From Porphyra umbilicalis (lineage: Eukaryota > Rhodophyta > Bangiophyceae > Bangiales > Bangiaceae): a stretch of 64,000 bases of DNA. Positions 26,090 to 35,292 of this stretch are shown here, one piece after another (position 1 is the stretch's first letter; each line of letters starts with the position of its first letter). The stretch covers positions 241,759 through 305,758 of the forward strand of contig KV918820.1 in the NCBI GenBank assembly GCA_002049455.2. Direction: 5' to 3'. The notes under the pieces were generated by a model. That model searched no databases and had not been told where the DNA came from. It saw only the letters and a program-made list of their open reading frames with translations. The position numbers and the translations under genes were made by a program.

Positions 26090-26205
26090 CAAGAGACAGC
26101 TGATTCAGCTCAATATGAATAAAAGTGGCCTACACGGACTGGAATGGAAGACTCGCGACCCATATTCCCTTGTAGACAATTCTCTTGTAACGAGAACACA
26201 CTGTA

Positions 26206-26929
26206 CATGACGAGCCTTACAGCCTATTAGAAGTCGAAACTGAGCATTGCGGAAGCGCTGGCGGTGGCCCAGGACTACCCTCGTTCTTCCGGCGCAGGAT
26301 GACCACCAACCACAGTGGCCTCCAAACGCGTCGCTTCCAGGCCGCTACGCACTCCCGGCACGGCACGAACGGGCCTTTTTCGCGCTCCTCGTCGCCGTCG
26401 CCGTCGGCCTCTGCGCCCGTGCCTTTGCACCCCCTTTCGCACGCGGCTGCGGCCGCCGGCCGCGCCGCTCACGCTCGTCCCGTCCCCCCTCCGCGTTGCC
26501 ACCCCTGCACTTCGGCGCTGCCGTTGGTTGTCGTTTGTTGCCCGTCGCGCTCGTTGTGGGACCTCCGCCCACGCCTTTGCCCCCCCTCGTCGTACGTTGC
26601 AGTGGCCGCCAGCGGCCTCATCCGCAATAGGCGCCTCCCCCCGCCCTGTTTCCGCCCCTTCTCTTCGCGCCGCCGTCGGTTGCTCGTCCCTCTCGTCGTC
26701 GCTCTGCCCGCCCATGCCCTGGGCCTTCCCCGTCCCACGCTGCTGCGGCCGTCGGCGGCCCCACGCATGCTCGTCGCATCCCGCCTCCCCGGTTCCGCCT
26801 CCGCCTTCCGCCCCATCTTTTTGGCGCCTCTGCGCTGGTCGGTGCCGCCCTGGCCAGCGCGCTCTCATTCGTGCGGCCCACCGCTCTGGCTCCCCTCTTG
26901 TCTGCCCTTCTCCCGTCTTCGGGGCGAAG
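26206..26929. other. Upstream region of the 1266-aa gene, with degenerate repeats
   Basis: From about 26380 to 26870 the DNA consists of degenerate GC-rich units of about 100 bases with recurring CGTCGxTCGTxGTxG and CTGCGGCCGxC words. The frame of the downstream gene stays open through this part, but the product would be an Arg/Pro/Ala low-complexity chain, so I treat it as leader DNA. Confidence 0.5.
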
Positions 26930-29900
26930 ATGGTGTCGTCGGCCGTGCGTGGCTGTGCCCAGGACGTGTTTGATAAGCTGCTGGGATTCGTGGGGCCGAG
27001 CCGCATGGGCCCTGTCACGCTGACGCTGCTGGTCGAAATTTTGCGGCTAATTGAGGTCTTCACCAAGAACAACAGCAACTTCAACTTTCACGTTCATGTG
27101 TCGGGCTACGACACAACGGGACAGGTGTTTTGGGTGCCCGTCTTTGAGGACCCGCACGTGCTGGAGAGCCATGCCCGCAAGGTGCTTTGCATGCTGTACC
27201 GGTACGTGGAGAGTGCGCACTGCCTGACGGCGGTGGCGGAACCGTTGTTGGCCGTGCGGGGGGCGCCGTTGGACGCACCAGGCAACCTGTCGGTCGCAGC
27301 AGGTAACCCACTGCTGCCGAGTGATCCGCTCACGGGATTGGAGAGCGACAATGTGGGGATTGCGGACGGGGAGGGGGCGGTGACATCAGAAGGGACGGGG
27401 GATGCAGACGCGGACGCCCTGGCCCGCGCACAAGCGGCCGCTGCAGCTGTTGTGGACGCCGCCGAGAGTGGGGAAGGCGTTGGAGCCAATGGCACGGCGG
27501 CCGCGGCAGCCCGCTTGAATGCGGCCGCGGAACCGTCGTCGACTGCGTCCGCGGCAACAGCATTGCCAGCTGGCGCCCTCGAAGGTGCCAACGCTCGTAC
27601 GGCGATGGCGCAAGCAGCTGGCGGCAGCGGCGGCGAGGACACGGACTCAAGCTCATCTGGTTCGTCGACGGACGAGCGGCGGGGCAAGCGGCGGCGCCGT
27701 GTCGGGGAGCCAACGCGTCGTCGGTGGAGCCCTGAGGCACCCATCCAAGAGTTCCAGCCGGCCGACTACATCCCGACGGACGCATCCAAGGAGCTGCTCA
27801 AGACAATGTTTGAATCTTCGACGGACCGTCTGACGCGCTTGCGTGTCGCGTTGACCAAGGGCAACGCCGCCCTGGCCGAGGGAATGTCGACAAGGAGATT
27901 GCGCTTATGCATCCCCTGGTGGCCGAGGCAGCCGACGCATGACGTGCCGTGGCCGCGGGGTGTCATCGTGGACACTTCCCTGTTGGTGGCGGCGCGTGCC
28001 AAGGGCGCGTCCAAGATTACGGCGGCGACGGTGAGGGCGGTCCTGCCCAAGGCCACCCTCAAGCGCAACTTGACAGTCGCGCAGCGGGTGGCCGAGTTCC
28101 TATTGCTCGCCGGCATGTCGCAGAAGGCGCAATTAGCGATGTCCAAGTACGTCAACGGCTTCGCCCCAACGCCGCTGCTGTCGAGCTCGGGGCGCGCTCC
28201 ACCGCTAGGGACGCTGTCGGGGCTCCGGGCGGTGCCAAGGATTGCGCCCACGCCAGCACAGTTCTTAAAGCAGCAGGCGGACCCGCGTCGGCCGGGTGAC
28301 AAGTTTTCTGGCAGGCCGAGCCGCCCTACCGGCTGGGTGGCCGCCGGGTCGCAACCGCCAACGCACCAGAGAGGGCAACCACCTGAGGAGCTGCCGGCTC
28401 CGCGCCCTCCGACGCACCCGGCCGCTGTTCGCGCGGCGGCTGCAGCGGCTACTACTCGGACGGTCGCTCCCCAGGCCGGCGGTCCTACCTCGTCCAGTAG
28501 CGCTGCAATCCGTGCGGCTCTGCTAGCCCGCGCTGCAGGCAAGGGGAGCACCGCGGCCAAGGTCAGCGCCGCGGCCAAAGGCAGAGCCGCGGTCAAAGGC
28601 AGCGCCGCGGAGGTTGGGAGCGCCGTGGGCAAGGGCAGCGCCGCGGTCAAGGGCAGTGCCGCGGCCAAAGGGAGCGCCGCCGCCAAGGGGAGCGCCACGG
28701 GCAATGGAAGATCCGTCAGCAAGGGGAGCGCCGCGAGCAAGGGGAGCGCCACGAGCAAGAGGCGCGCGGTGGGCAAGACGAACGCGACTGGAAGTGCTTC
28801 GAGTGGGGCCGCTTCCTCCGTCACGCTGCGCGAGATGCCTGGCGAGCTGGCGACCGCTGTGTCATCGGCGGGCTGCGCCGGCCTTGACGGGGCGTCATCA
28901 GCTACACCGACGGCCGGTGTGGCATGCACGAAGAGCAACAGGACACCTGGTGCAGCATCCAAGACTACCCCGCTGGCATCCACCTCGACAGCAGATGCTC
29001 GTCCTGCGCCTCTCCCGCCTGCTGCAAGCGCGACGCCGCTGGCACCTGCTGCTCCGTCTGGCGGTGGCAGCACGTCTAGTGCTCCCCCAACTGGGGCTGG
29101 ACCGCCAACGACAAGTGCTCCCATGTCGACGCCACCTTCTCCGCCAAGTTCCTTGTCGCCATCCACGGGATCATCTACGGCGCTACCTCCGTCACCGGCG
29201 CCAGCTGAGAGCGTCGCGCTGCCTTTCGTTCCCCGGTTGAATCCTCTACCTCCCCCTTTGTGCGCTGCAGCAGACCATGTTGCTGTAGCTGCGGTTGTCG
29301 ATGGTGCTCCCTTTGCCGTGACTGATCCTCCTCGAGCGGCTGCCGATGCAGCCGTCATTGCTACCCCCCCTGTCGCGCGCGACTCTCGTCCGGCTGTGAC
29401 CGTAAAAGCGGTTTCGTTATCGTCTGCATCACCCACTGTCGGAGCAAGTTCTACCTCACCATCGCAGCCGGTGGAGTCGTCGGCTGGAGGCTCGCCATCT
29501 GCGTCTGTGCCGTTGTCGACTCCCTCAAAGACGATGTGCTCTGGAGTGCCAATAGCACCCTCTGGTGGTCGGTCCTCTGCCGAGGGTTCACCGCCGGTTG
29601 CGGCCGTCAGCCATAAGGCGAGCACGCACATCTCTGCCTCATCCACTCGGCCGCCGGCAAACAAGCGTACGGCGTCATCCTCGGCCAGCTCTGCCCTTTC
29701 TGCCGCTGGGACTAGTTTGGTGACGCCCGCGGCGTCGTCCTCCCGGAGACCACCACTGCCTCCTCGGCCTTCACCCCCATCCCGGCCTGCGCCGAGCGCA
29801 CCTCCGCGAAAGCCGGTTAGGGTGCGGGGGAAGGGGGGCCACGGAAGCATTGTGCCGCCCACCGGCGACGAGAGTTTGGCCTCGACGGTAAGCAGGAGCG

Positions 29901-30730
29901 GAACAGGCGGCATCGGGCGGAGCAAGGGTGCCAGCGGGCCGGCCACCGTGGCGCCAAGGGCTGTTGTTGAGTCAGGCGCAGGCGCCGGTCCCACCACTAG
30001 GAAGGGCAAGGGGCCTGCCGGCGGCGTCAAGTCGGCATTGGCAGCTGGCGGCAGTCGCACCGGGGCGTCTACACGCGCTGTGGCGGCGGTAGCTGCCGAC
30101 GCTGGGAAGCCGGCCAGCGGCATCCAGCAGCCGTCGACTGCCGCCGAAGCGGCGCCCACCACCGGTCTCCCGTTGTCCTCGGTCGGCAGGCGGTCAACGC
30201 GTGGGAACAGGGCGGTCGCCCTCGCCGCCGCCGCCGCAGCCGCTTCCGCCGCCGCCGCCGCCGCCGCAGCCGCCGCCGCATCTGCCGCCACTCCGTCGTC
30301 CGACGAAACGCCGGCCGTGGCGAACAAGCGGCGTGCCGCGGCTGACGTGGACGGCTCGCCATCACAGCCGGTGAAGCGCTCGCGGAGGCTGGCTACCAAG
30401 ATGCTCTCGGCCGTCGGTGGCGCGCGCGCCGCCAAAGGGACGGCGATGGACTTGACGGCCATCCCCAACCGAGCCTCGTGCACGCTCCTCTCGGAACTGG
30501 GAGTTCCCGTGGCTACGGCGCGTCTCGTCAAAGAGAAAAAGAAGTTCTCCTCGCGCTGGATCGACTCGGACATGGCGGCCGTCGAGTTGGTCGCGGTCTT
30601 GGACGCCTCCGTGGCGTACCCCTACAGTGCGCGTTACCCCATCCCCGGCACTGGCAAGGCGGCTACGGACCTCGACACACAGGTCGGCACGGTGGTAGTG
30701 TGGTCCACGGAGGCGCTTTCTTTTACGTGA
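26930..30730 (+). CDS. Large protein of unknown function
   Basis: 1266 residues from ATG 26930-26932, chosen because folded-looking sequence begins there (VFDKLLGFVG, LLVEILRLIEVF, VHVSGYDTTGQVFWVPVFED). The first 110 residues look like a compact domain. An Ala/Ser/Asp-rich linker with a basic patch follows, then a second ordered part (about residues 275-400, with DYIPTDASKELLKTMFESS and TVAQRVAEFLLLAGMSQKAQ), a 13-fold KGSAAA-type repeat, a long Pro/Ser/Ala-rich tract, a poly-Ala stretch and an ordered end (about the last 90 residues, CTLLSELGVP ... TVVVWSTEALSF). The architecture resembles a chromatin or nuclear scaffold protein, but I recognise no family. No intron is needed. It follows the hAT/MITE nest by 0.7 kb; association with a mobile element cannot be excluded. 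Confidence 0.7.
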   Translation: MVSSAVRGCAQDVFDKLLGFVGPSRMGPVTLTLLVEILRLIEVFTKNNSNFNFHVHVSGYDTTGQVFWVPVFEDPHVLESHARKVLCMLYRYVESAHCLTAVAEPLLAVRGAPLDAPGNLSVAAGNPLLPSDPLTGLESDNVGIADGEGAVTSEGTGDADADALARAQAAAAAVVDAAESGEGVGANGTAAAAARLNAAAEPSSTASAATALPAGALEGANARTAMAQAAGGSGGEDTDSSSSGSSTDERRGKRRRRVGEPTRRRWSPEAPIQEFQPADYIPTDASKELLKTMFESSTDRLTRLRVALTKGNAALAEGMSTRRLRLCIPWWPRQPTHDVPWPRGVIVDTSLLVAARAKGASKITAATVRAVLPKATLKRNLTVAQRVAEFLLLAGMSQKAQLAMSKYVNGFAPTPLLSSSGRAPPLGTLSGLRAVPRIAPTPAQFLKQQADPRRPGDKFSGRPSRPTGWVAAGSQPPTHQRGQPPEELPAPRPPTHPAAVRAAAAAATTRTVAPQAGGPTSSSSAAIRAALLARAAGKGSTAAKVSAAAKGRAAVKGSAAEVGSAVGKGSAAVKGSAAAKGSAAAKGSATGNGRSVSKGSAASKGSATSKRRAVGKTNATGSASSGAASSVTLREMPGELATAVSSAGCAGLDGASSATPTAGVACTKSNRTPGAASKTTPLASTSTADARPAPLPPAASATPLAPAAPSGGGSTSSAPPTGAGPPTTSAPMSTPPSPPSSLSPSTGSSTALPPSPAPAESVALPFVPRLNPLPPPLCAAADHVAVAAVVDGAPFAVTDPPRAAADAAVIATPPVARDSRPAVTVKAVSLSSASPTVGASSTSPSQPVESSAGGSPSASVPLSTPSKTMCSGVPIAPSGGRSSAEGSPPVAAVSHKASTHISASSTRPPANKRTASSSASSALSAAGTSLVTPAASSSRRPPLPPRPSPPSRPAPSAPPRKPVRVRGKGGHGSIVPPTGDESLASTVSRSGTGGIGRSKGASGPATVAPRAVVESGAGAGPTTRKGKGPAGGVKSALAAGGSRTGASTRAVAAVAADAGKPASGIQQPSTAAEAAPTTGLPLSSVGRRSTRGNRAVALAAAAAAASAAAAAAAAAAASAATPSSDETPAVANKRRAAADVDGSPSQPVKRSRRLATKMLSAVGGARAAKGTAMDLTAIPNRASCTLLSELGVPVATARLVKEKKKFSSRWIDSDMAAVELVAVLDASVAYPYSARYPIPGTGKAATDLDTQVGTVVVWSTEALSFT
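28548..28790 (+). repeat. 18-bp coding repeat (KGSAAA units)
   Basis: About 13 units of an 18-base word such as AAGGGGAGCGCCGCGGTC, in frame with the 1266-aa gene, giving a Lys-Gly-Ser-Ala hexapeptide tract. Basic and disordered; could bind nucleic acid. Confidence 0.8.
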
Positions 30731-31089
30731 ACGCCATTGAGCGCCTTTTATATCTTCTCTTCTTTCTTTTTTGTTTCCTTGTACAACAGCAAATAAGGAC
30801 GTCCCACAAAGAGCATCTGAGATGCACAACGAACACAGGAAGCGTCCAAGGGGAGTATGTGTTGGTGCTAGGCAGTCCCTGACCGTATAATGAAAGCAAG
30901 GGTTCGGCCAAGCATACGAACAGAAACAGACGGTAGCAATGCTTTCATGGCGCAGGCCAGACAGGGCACCAACGCACATAACCAAGACCCGTACCGACCA
31001 ACTCTTGTAGCACTGCCAATGGAAGAGATGACCCCACCCCCCTCCTCCGACGCAGTGGCTATCCTCCGCCGTCCACCGTAGGCAGCCTG

Positions 31090-31900
31090 ACGTGGCCGCC
31101 CCCACCCGCCACATCTCCACATCGGTCCCAACCGCCACCTCCCGCCACCAATCCCAGCCACATTCCCCGGCTGCCACCCTGTAGCCACAACCACCACCCG
31201 GTTCCGCCAGCGGCCACCTCGCTCCACAGCCGCCAGCCGCCACGCCAACCCGCTGCACCCCCTGCCGCCACCGCCGCCGCCACCCATGTCTCCACGGCGC
31301 CCCGCCGCCACCCCTTGGCTCCCACAACGGCCTCCACCCTCCACCCCCCGCCGCCCCCCCACTTGCCGCCGCCACCAGCGCATTCAAGAAGCCCCGCCAC
31401 CGCCTGTTGCCTTGCCCATTAGCCTCCTCCCTCCAATCCCCGCCGCCCCCTCACTCGCCGCCGCCGCCAGCGCCTCCACGGAGTCCCGCTGCCACTCGTT
31501 GCCATCAACAGCGGCTCTCTCCCTCGACCCCGCGCCGCCCCCCCGCTCGTCGATTCCGCCCGTGCATCCAAGACGCCCCGCAGCCACATTTTGCCTGAAA
31601 CAGCAGCCTCTTCCATCGACGCCCGGCCACGCCCCGACTCGCCGCCGCCGCCCGCGCCTCCACGGAGCCCCGTCACCTTTTGTTGCTGTCAACAGCACCG
31701 TCCTCCCTCCAGCCCCCACCGCCCCCCGTCTCGCCGCTGCCGCCCGCGACTCCACTGCGCCCTGCCGCGACCCGTTGGCTTCACCAGCGGCCTCATCCTT
31801 CTGCCCCCGCCCGCCTCTTCACTCGCCACCGCCGCCCGCCGCCGCCCCCGGCGCCGCCACCCCCCTATGCAACACCTCACCGCAACCCATTGCCTCCACC
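31090..31900. repeat. Degenerate ~100-bp GC-rich tandem repeats
   Basis: Seven or so imperfect units, each with a core like CCGCCGCCxGCGCCTCCACGGAGxCCCG and a segment like CGTTGCxxTCAACAGCxxC. Period is about 85-110 bases. All frames on both strands read as Pro/Arg/Ala chains with no stops over hundreds of bases, which explains several long spurious frames here. Confidence 0.7.
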
Positions 31901-33180
31901 TTGCGCCACCGCCCTCAGCTGGTACCGTAGAAATGCAACCCGCAGACGCTCGCCTTGTCATGGCTCTTCCGCCCAGGGGTGAATGTTGCGGTATCAACAG
32001 CGAGGCAGGGCTGCTCCGACTGACGAGAACGACCCCTGCACGCTTGCAGTCCCACCGCACCACTTCCAGAACCTCAATGCCGGCGTTCAAAATGCGAAGG
32101 CGGTTGCGGGTACCGTAGGAAGATCCCCAAACACGGAGGGCTCTCAGGCATCTAGCAGCCCCCCCATCTCGCCCCGCTCGTCTCACAGGCATGAACATGC
32201 ACACCTCCCCATGTCCCGATGCCGCCGCCCACCGGCGGCGATGCTGCCTGCGGCTGTTGTCAGAGTGCCATCAAAGCCAACAAAGGGCGCCACAGAAAAA
32301 CGGTCCAGCTGTCCGCTGCCCCGTGCAATTCGCCTGAGGCCGGCCTGCATGCCATCATCATGAACCATGACGGGGTGAGAAGCGGCGCCATTGGTCAGGA
32401 CCTGGCGCGGTGATGGGGACGCGCGTTGCGCCCGAGCGGGTACATGCCAATCGCGGCGGATTGGCGCACAGAGTGCCTGGCGCTTGGGCCTGCTTGCGTC
32501 CGCGAGACACCCAGCGTATGTGAGAACTGTGGGGCTGTCACCGGCGTGGTCGTGAATGTGTCAGCCGAATCCGCTCTGAGTCGGTTCCCCGTGGATGCGC
32601 TGGCCGGGGCTGCAGAGTAGATTCAGCGTGCAGATGACGGCTGGAAGCAGAGTGCCGCCAAAGTCAGCAAGAGCGCCCACACAGCGAAGTTCGCAGGCCG
32701 CACGATACAGCTGTGTGAGGCGTCGCGCGTCCAGATCACTAGAAGACCGCCCGGCAGCGGCGCTTTGGGATTGCCGCCGCTTGTCTGGACCGCGCCGAAC
32801 GTCCTCACGAGGGGGTGAAGGGGAGATTACAGTCGACGAAGGACTCTGAGTCAGCGCCAGAACATGCGAGGGTCCCGATTCCGAGCTGCAAGGACGTCTT
32901 TCTTGGAATACTTTGCCGCACGCTGGCTGCACTTATTGTTGTTTAATTTCTCTACGATTACTAATGTGGTGTTCTTTTCTGAAGAGGCCCCCCTGTTCAC
33001 GAGTCCTGGAGATACAGCACCGCACGTGCGTGGGTCGAGCGAGGCTTCGTAGCAGCAGTCTGGCAGCGGTCATGAGCGGTCCCACCGACGCGGGATCTCC
33101 GCGCTTCCGCCGCCCCTCAGAAGGCCCCCACAGGGCAAAGAGATGCACCTGTCTCTGCAGGTGCCAGCAGGCGGTCATCA
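31901..33180. other. No supported gene
   Basis: Non-repetitive DNA upstream of MUS81. Short frames on both strands, no motif, no element ends found. Confidence 0.45.
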
Positions 33181-33189
33181 CGGCCTCTC

Positions 33190-33365
33190 ACACCACCCCA
33201 TTGCGCCCACTGGCGCCTCGCCGACGCGCCAGCTGGTTCCTCGCCAACGGGCCCACTGGCACCCGGCCATGGCGCCCACTGGCAGCGTCTCGCCATCGCG
33301 CGCAATGGTCTCTCGCCATTGCGCCCACTGGCCCCGCGCCAGCATGCCCACTGGCGCCACTCCGG
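33190..33365. repeat. Minisatellite before MUS81
   Basis: About seven units of roughly 20-30 bases containing GCGCCCACTGGC or close variants, with CTCGCCA spacers. It ends about 140 bases before the MUS81 start codon and so probably lies in its leader or promoter. Confidence 0.7.
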
Positions 33366-33504
33366 CTCCACCGTTGTTTGGCCCCGTGGGGGTGCACATC
33401 CCGACCGGCGCCCGAGTCGTGTTCTTGCCCTCTGTCCCCTTCCCCCTTCCCCGGCCCGCTCATGCTGCACTGTGGACCAACTCCCGTTCCACCTTTCCCA
33501 AACG

Positions 33505-35292
33505 ATGCCGTCGCCCCCGACCGGCGGCAGCGGCGAGCGGGTAGGTTGCCGCTCGTCGCGACCGGCCCCGGATTCGTCACCGGCCCCTTCCTCACCCTCG
33601 AGAGGTCCTCCTCCTCCTGCTTCTGTCGCCGAGCACGTAGCCCTGTTGCGGTGGCTTCTGGGCTGCGGCATCCCCGCCCCTGTTGCTGCCGAGGCCGTGG
33701 AGGCCGAGCTGTTTGGGCCCTCGGTCGACCCTGATGGCCGCTCGCTTGAAGAGCGCGCGATGGATCGAGCCCTGGCGGCCAATGCCGGAAATGGTGGTCC
33801 GGCCGGTGACGACGGTGGATTTGGCGGGATGGCTCGTCGCCGAGGAGGAGCGTCGGACGGGCAAGAGGTGGCCGGGGGACGGGGCGGACAGGTTCTTCGC
33901 CATCCCCAAGACGTACCGGGACACAGGGACGAGTTCGCGACGTCGCCGGCCGCCACCGACCACGCCAATGTCGCTGCCGACGGTCGGGTCGTCGTGGTGC
34001 ATGGCGGCGCCCACCCCTCGGCGGCGGCTGGGCCGGCGTCTGTCGAAGACGCCCGCGCGCCAGAGACGGCTATGCCAGCCGAATCTGACGGCGTCCACTC
34101 ACCCGGTAGAGCCGTGTCGGACTCGGCGGACTATGACGATGGTGATTCTGTCGTCTTTGTGGACGAGAGCACTCACGCGACGGCATCGGACACCGGCATC
34201 GCGTCCGGCACAGATGTGGGCCGGTCTGTTCGGATGAGCCGCGTCGGCACCCACCAACAGACCGCAGAGGACCTTCTCCGTGCATCCTTCCTCCGTGTCA
34301 CCGCCGGGTCGGCCCCTCTCCGAGTGGGAGGCATGGCGCTGGCCCGCCAGCCAATCGCTCTACCCTATCCCCCGTGCCCCGAGTCTACAAGCCAAACGGC
34401 ATCGAAAGTTTATCTCGTCGTCGATGACAGAGAGACGGCGGGAAGCAGCACGTCTCGCGCGGCCTTCTTGTCTCGGCTGCGTGTGAACCCCGGGTTGGCG
34501 GGCCGGGTCATCACGCGTCGCCTGCCAACGGGCGACGCGACGCTGGTGGCTCGTGTCACCCGCACCGGCCAGGCGGCCTTTGCGGGTGCGCCTCCGACGG
34601 GCACCGAGGTCATGCTCGACCAGCTGGTCGAGCGCAAGACGGCTGACGACCTGGTGGCCTCGCTACGCGACGGGCGGCTGCGCGAGCAGGCGTACTGGAT
34701 GGCCGCCTCCGGTCGCACCTCCCTGACGTTTGTGATCGAGGGGAGCTGGCACGCGGTGACGCGGGGCGACGCGGCAATGCGTGGGGACATTGGCGCGTTC
34801 CTCGCCAGATTGACGGTCGAGGAGAACATCTTTGTCAAGGAGACGGACAACATGGCCGGGACGGTAGAATACTACTCGGCCCTCGTGCGGCACCGGGCCC
34901 GTCGGTTGGGGACGGCCGACGGATTGGAGGGTTGGCTCACCAGGCACCGGTCATCCGACGGCGCTGTCCCGGGCGCCGAGGGCGTCCTCACCTACTCATT
35001 GTGGGAAGAGAACATCAGAGCGATGCGGGGCGTGGCGACGCTGCAGCAGCTGTGGTCCCTGCAGATGAGTGTCTTGCCCGGCGTCGGCCCCGTGCGGATT
35101 GACGTCATCATGGCGGCCGGGTACAAGACGCCCGCGGCTCTGGCGGCGGCATACGGCAGACTCTCGGAGGAGGATGGTCGTTCTCTTTTGGCCAAGCTGC
35201 CGCCGCTGCCGGGCGGTCATCACATCACCAACAAGGTGTCGGAGTACGTGCACGGCCTCTTCACGGCCGAGCAGTACGGACCTCGGCAGTAG
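33505..35292 (+). CDS. MUS81: Crossover junction endonuclease MUS81
   Basis: 595 residues from ATG 33505-33507. MUS81 pairs with an EME1-type partner and cuts branched DNA (replication forks, 3' flaps, nicked Holliday junctions) in the nucleus. The XPF/ERCC4 nuclease domain spans about 300-450 and keeps its active site: VVDDRE (Asp307, Asp308, Glu310), LPTGDA (Asp344), and ERKTADD (Glu376, Arg377, Lys378, Asp381), i.e. the GDxnERKxxxD motif, then DGRLREQ. The tail (about 505-585) has the helix-hairpin-helix pair, including LPGVGPVRIDVIMAAGYKTPAAL. An amino-terminal helical domain may lie at 40-95. Between 110 and 160 the chosen frame is low-complexity Gly/Arg, while the plus-one frame there reads a more protein-like segment, so a local frame or splicing error is possible. 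Confidence 0.93.
   Translation: MPSPPTGGSGERVGCRSSRPAPDSSPAPSSPSRGPPPPASVAEHVALLRWLLGCGIPAPVAAEAVEAELFGPSVDPDGRSLEERAMDRALAANAGNGGPAGDDGGFGGMARRRGGASDGQEVAGGRGGQVLRHPQDVPGHRDEFATSPAATDHANVAADGRVVVVHGGAHPSAAAGPASVEDARAPETAMPAESDGVHSPGRAVSDSADYDDGDSVVFVDESTHATASDTGIASGTDVGRSVRMSRVGTHQQTAEDLLRASFLRVTAGSAPLRVGGMALARQPIALPYPPCPESTSQTASKVYLVVDDRETAGSSTSRAAFLSRLRVNPGLAGRVITRRLPTGDATLVARVTRTGQAAFAGAPPTGTEVMLDQLVERKTADDLVASLRDGRLREQAYWMAASGRTSLTFVIEGSWHAVTRGDAAMRGDIGAFLARLTVEENIFVKETDNMAGTVEYYSALVRHRARRLGTADGLEGWLTRHRSSDGAVPGAEGVLTYSLWEENIRAMRGVATLQQLWSLQMSVLPGVGPVRIDVIMAAGYKTPAALAAAYGRLSEEDGRSLLAKLPPLPGGHHITNKVSEYVHGLFTAEQYGPRQ

Larger units (their letters stand above)
22737..26203. mobile_element. 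Small TA-flanked MITE, split by a hAT insertion
   Basis: The left end starts CAGTGCGTTCTCGTTACAAG at 22737 and the right end is its inverted copy ending at 26203, with one mismatch over 23 bases. TA lies outside both ends (22735-22736 and 26204-26205), the Tc1/mariner/pogo signature. Removing the hAT element and one copy of its 8-bp duplication leaves only about 130 bases, so this is a MITE with no coding capacity. Confidence 0.85.
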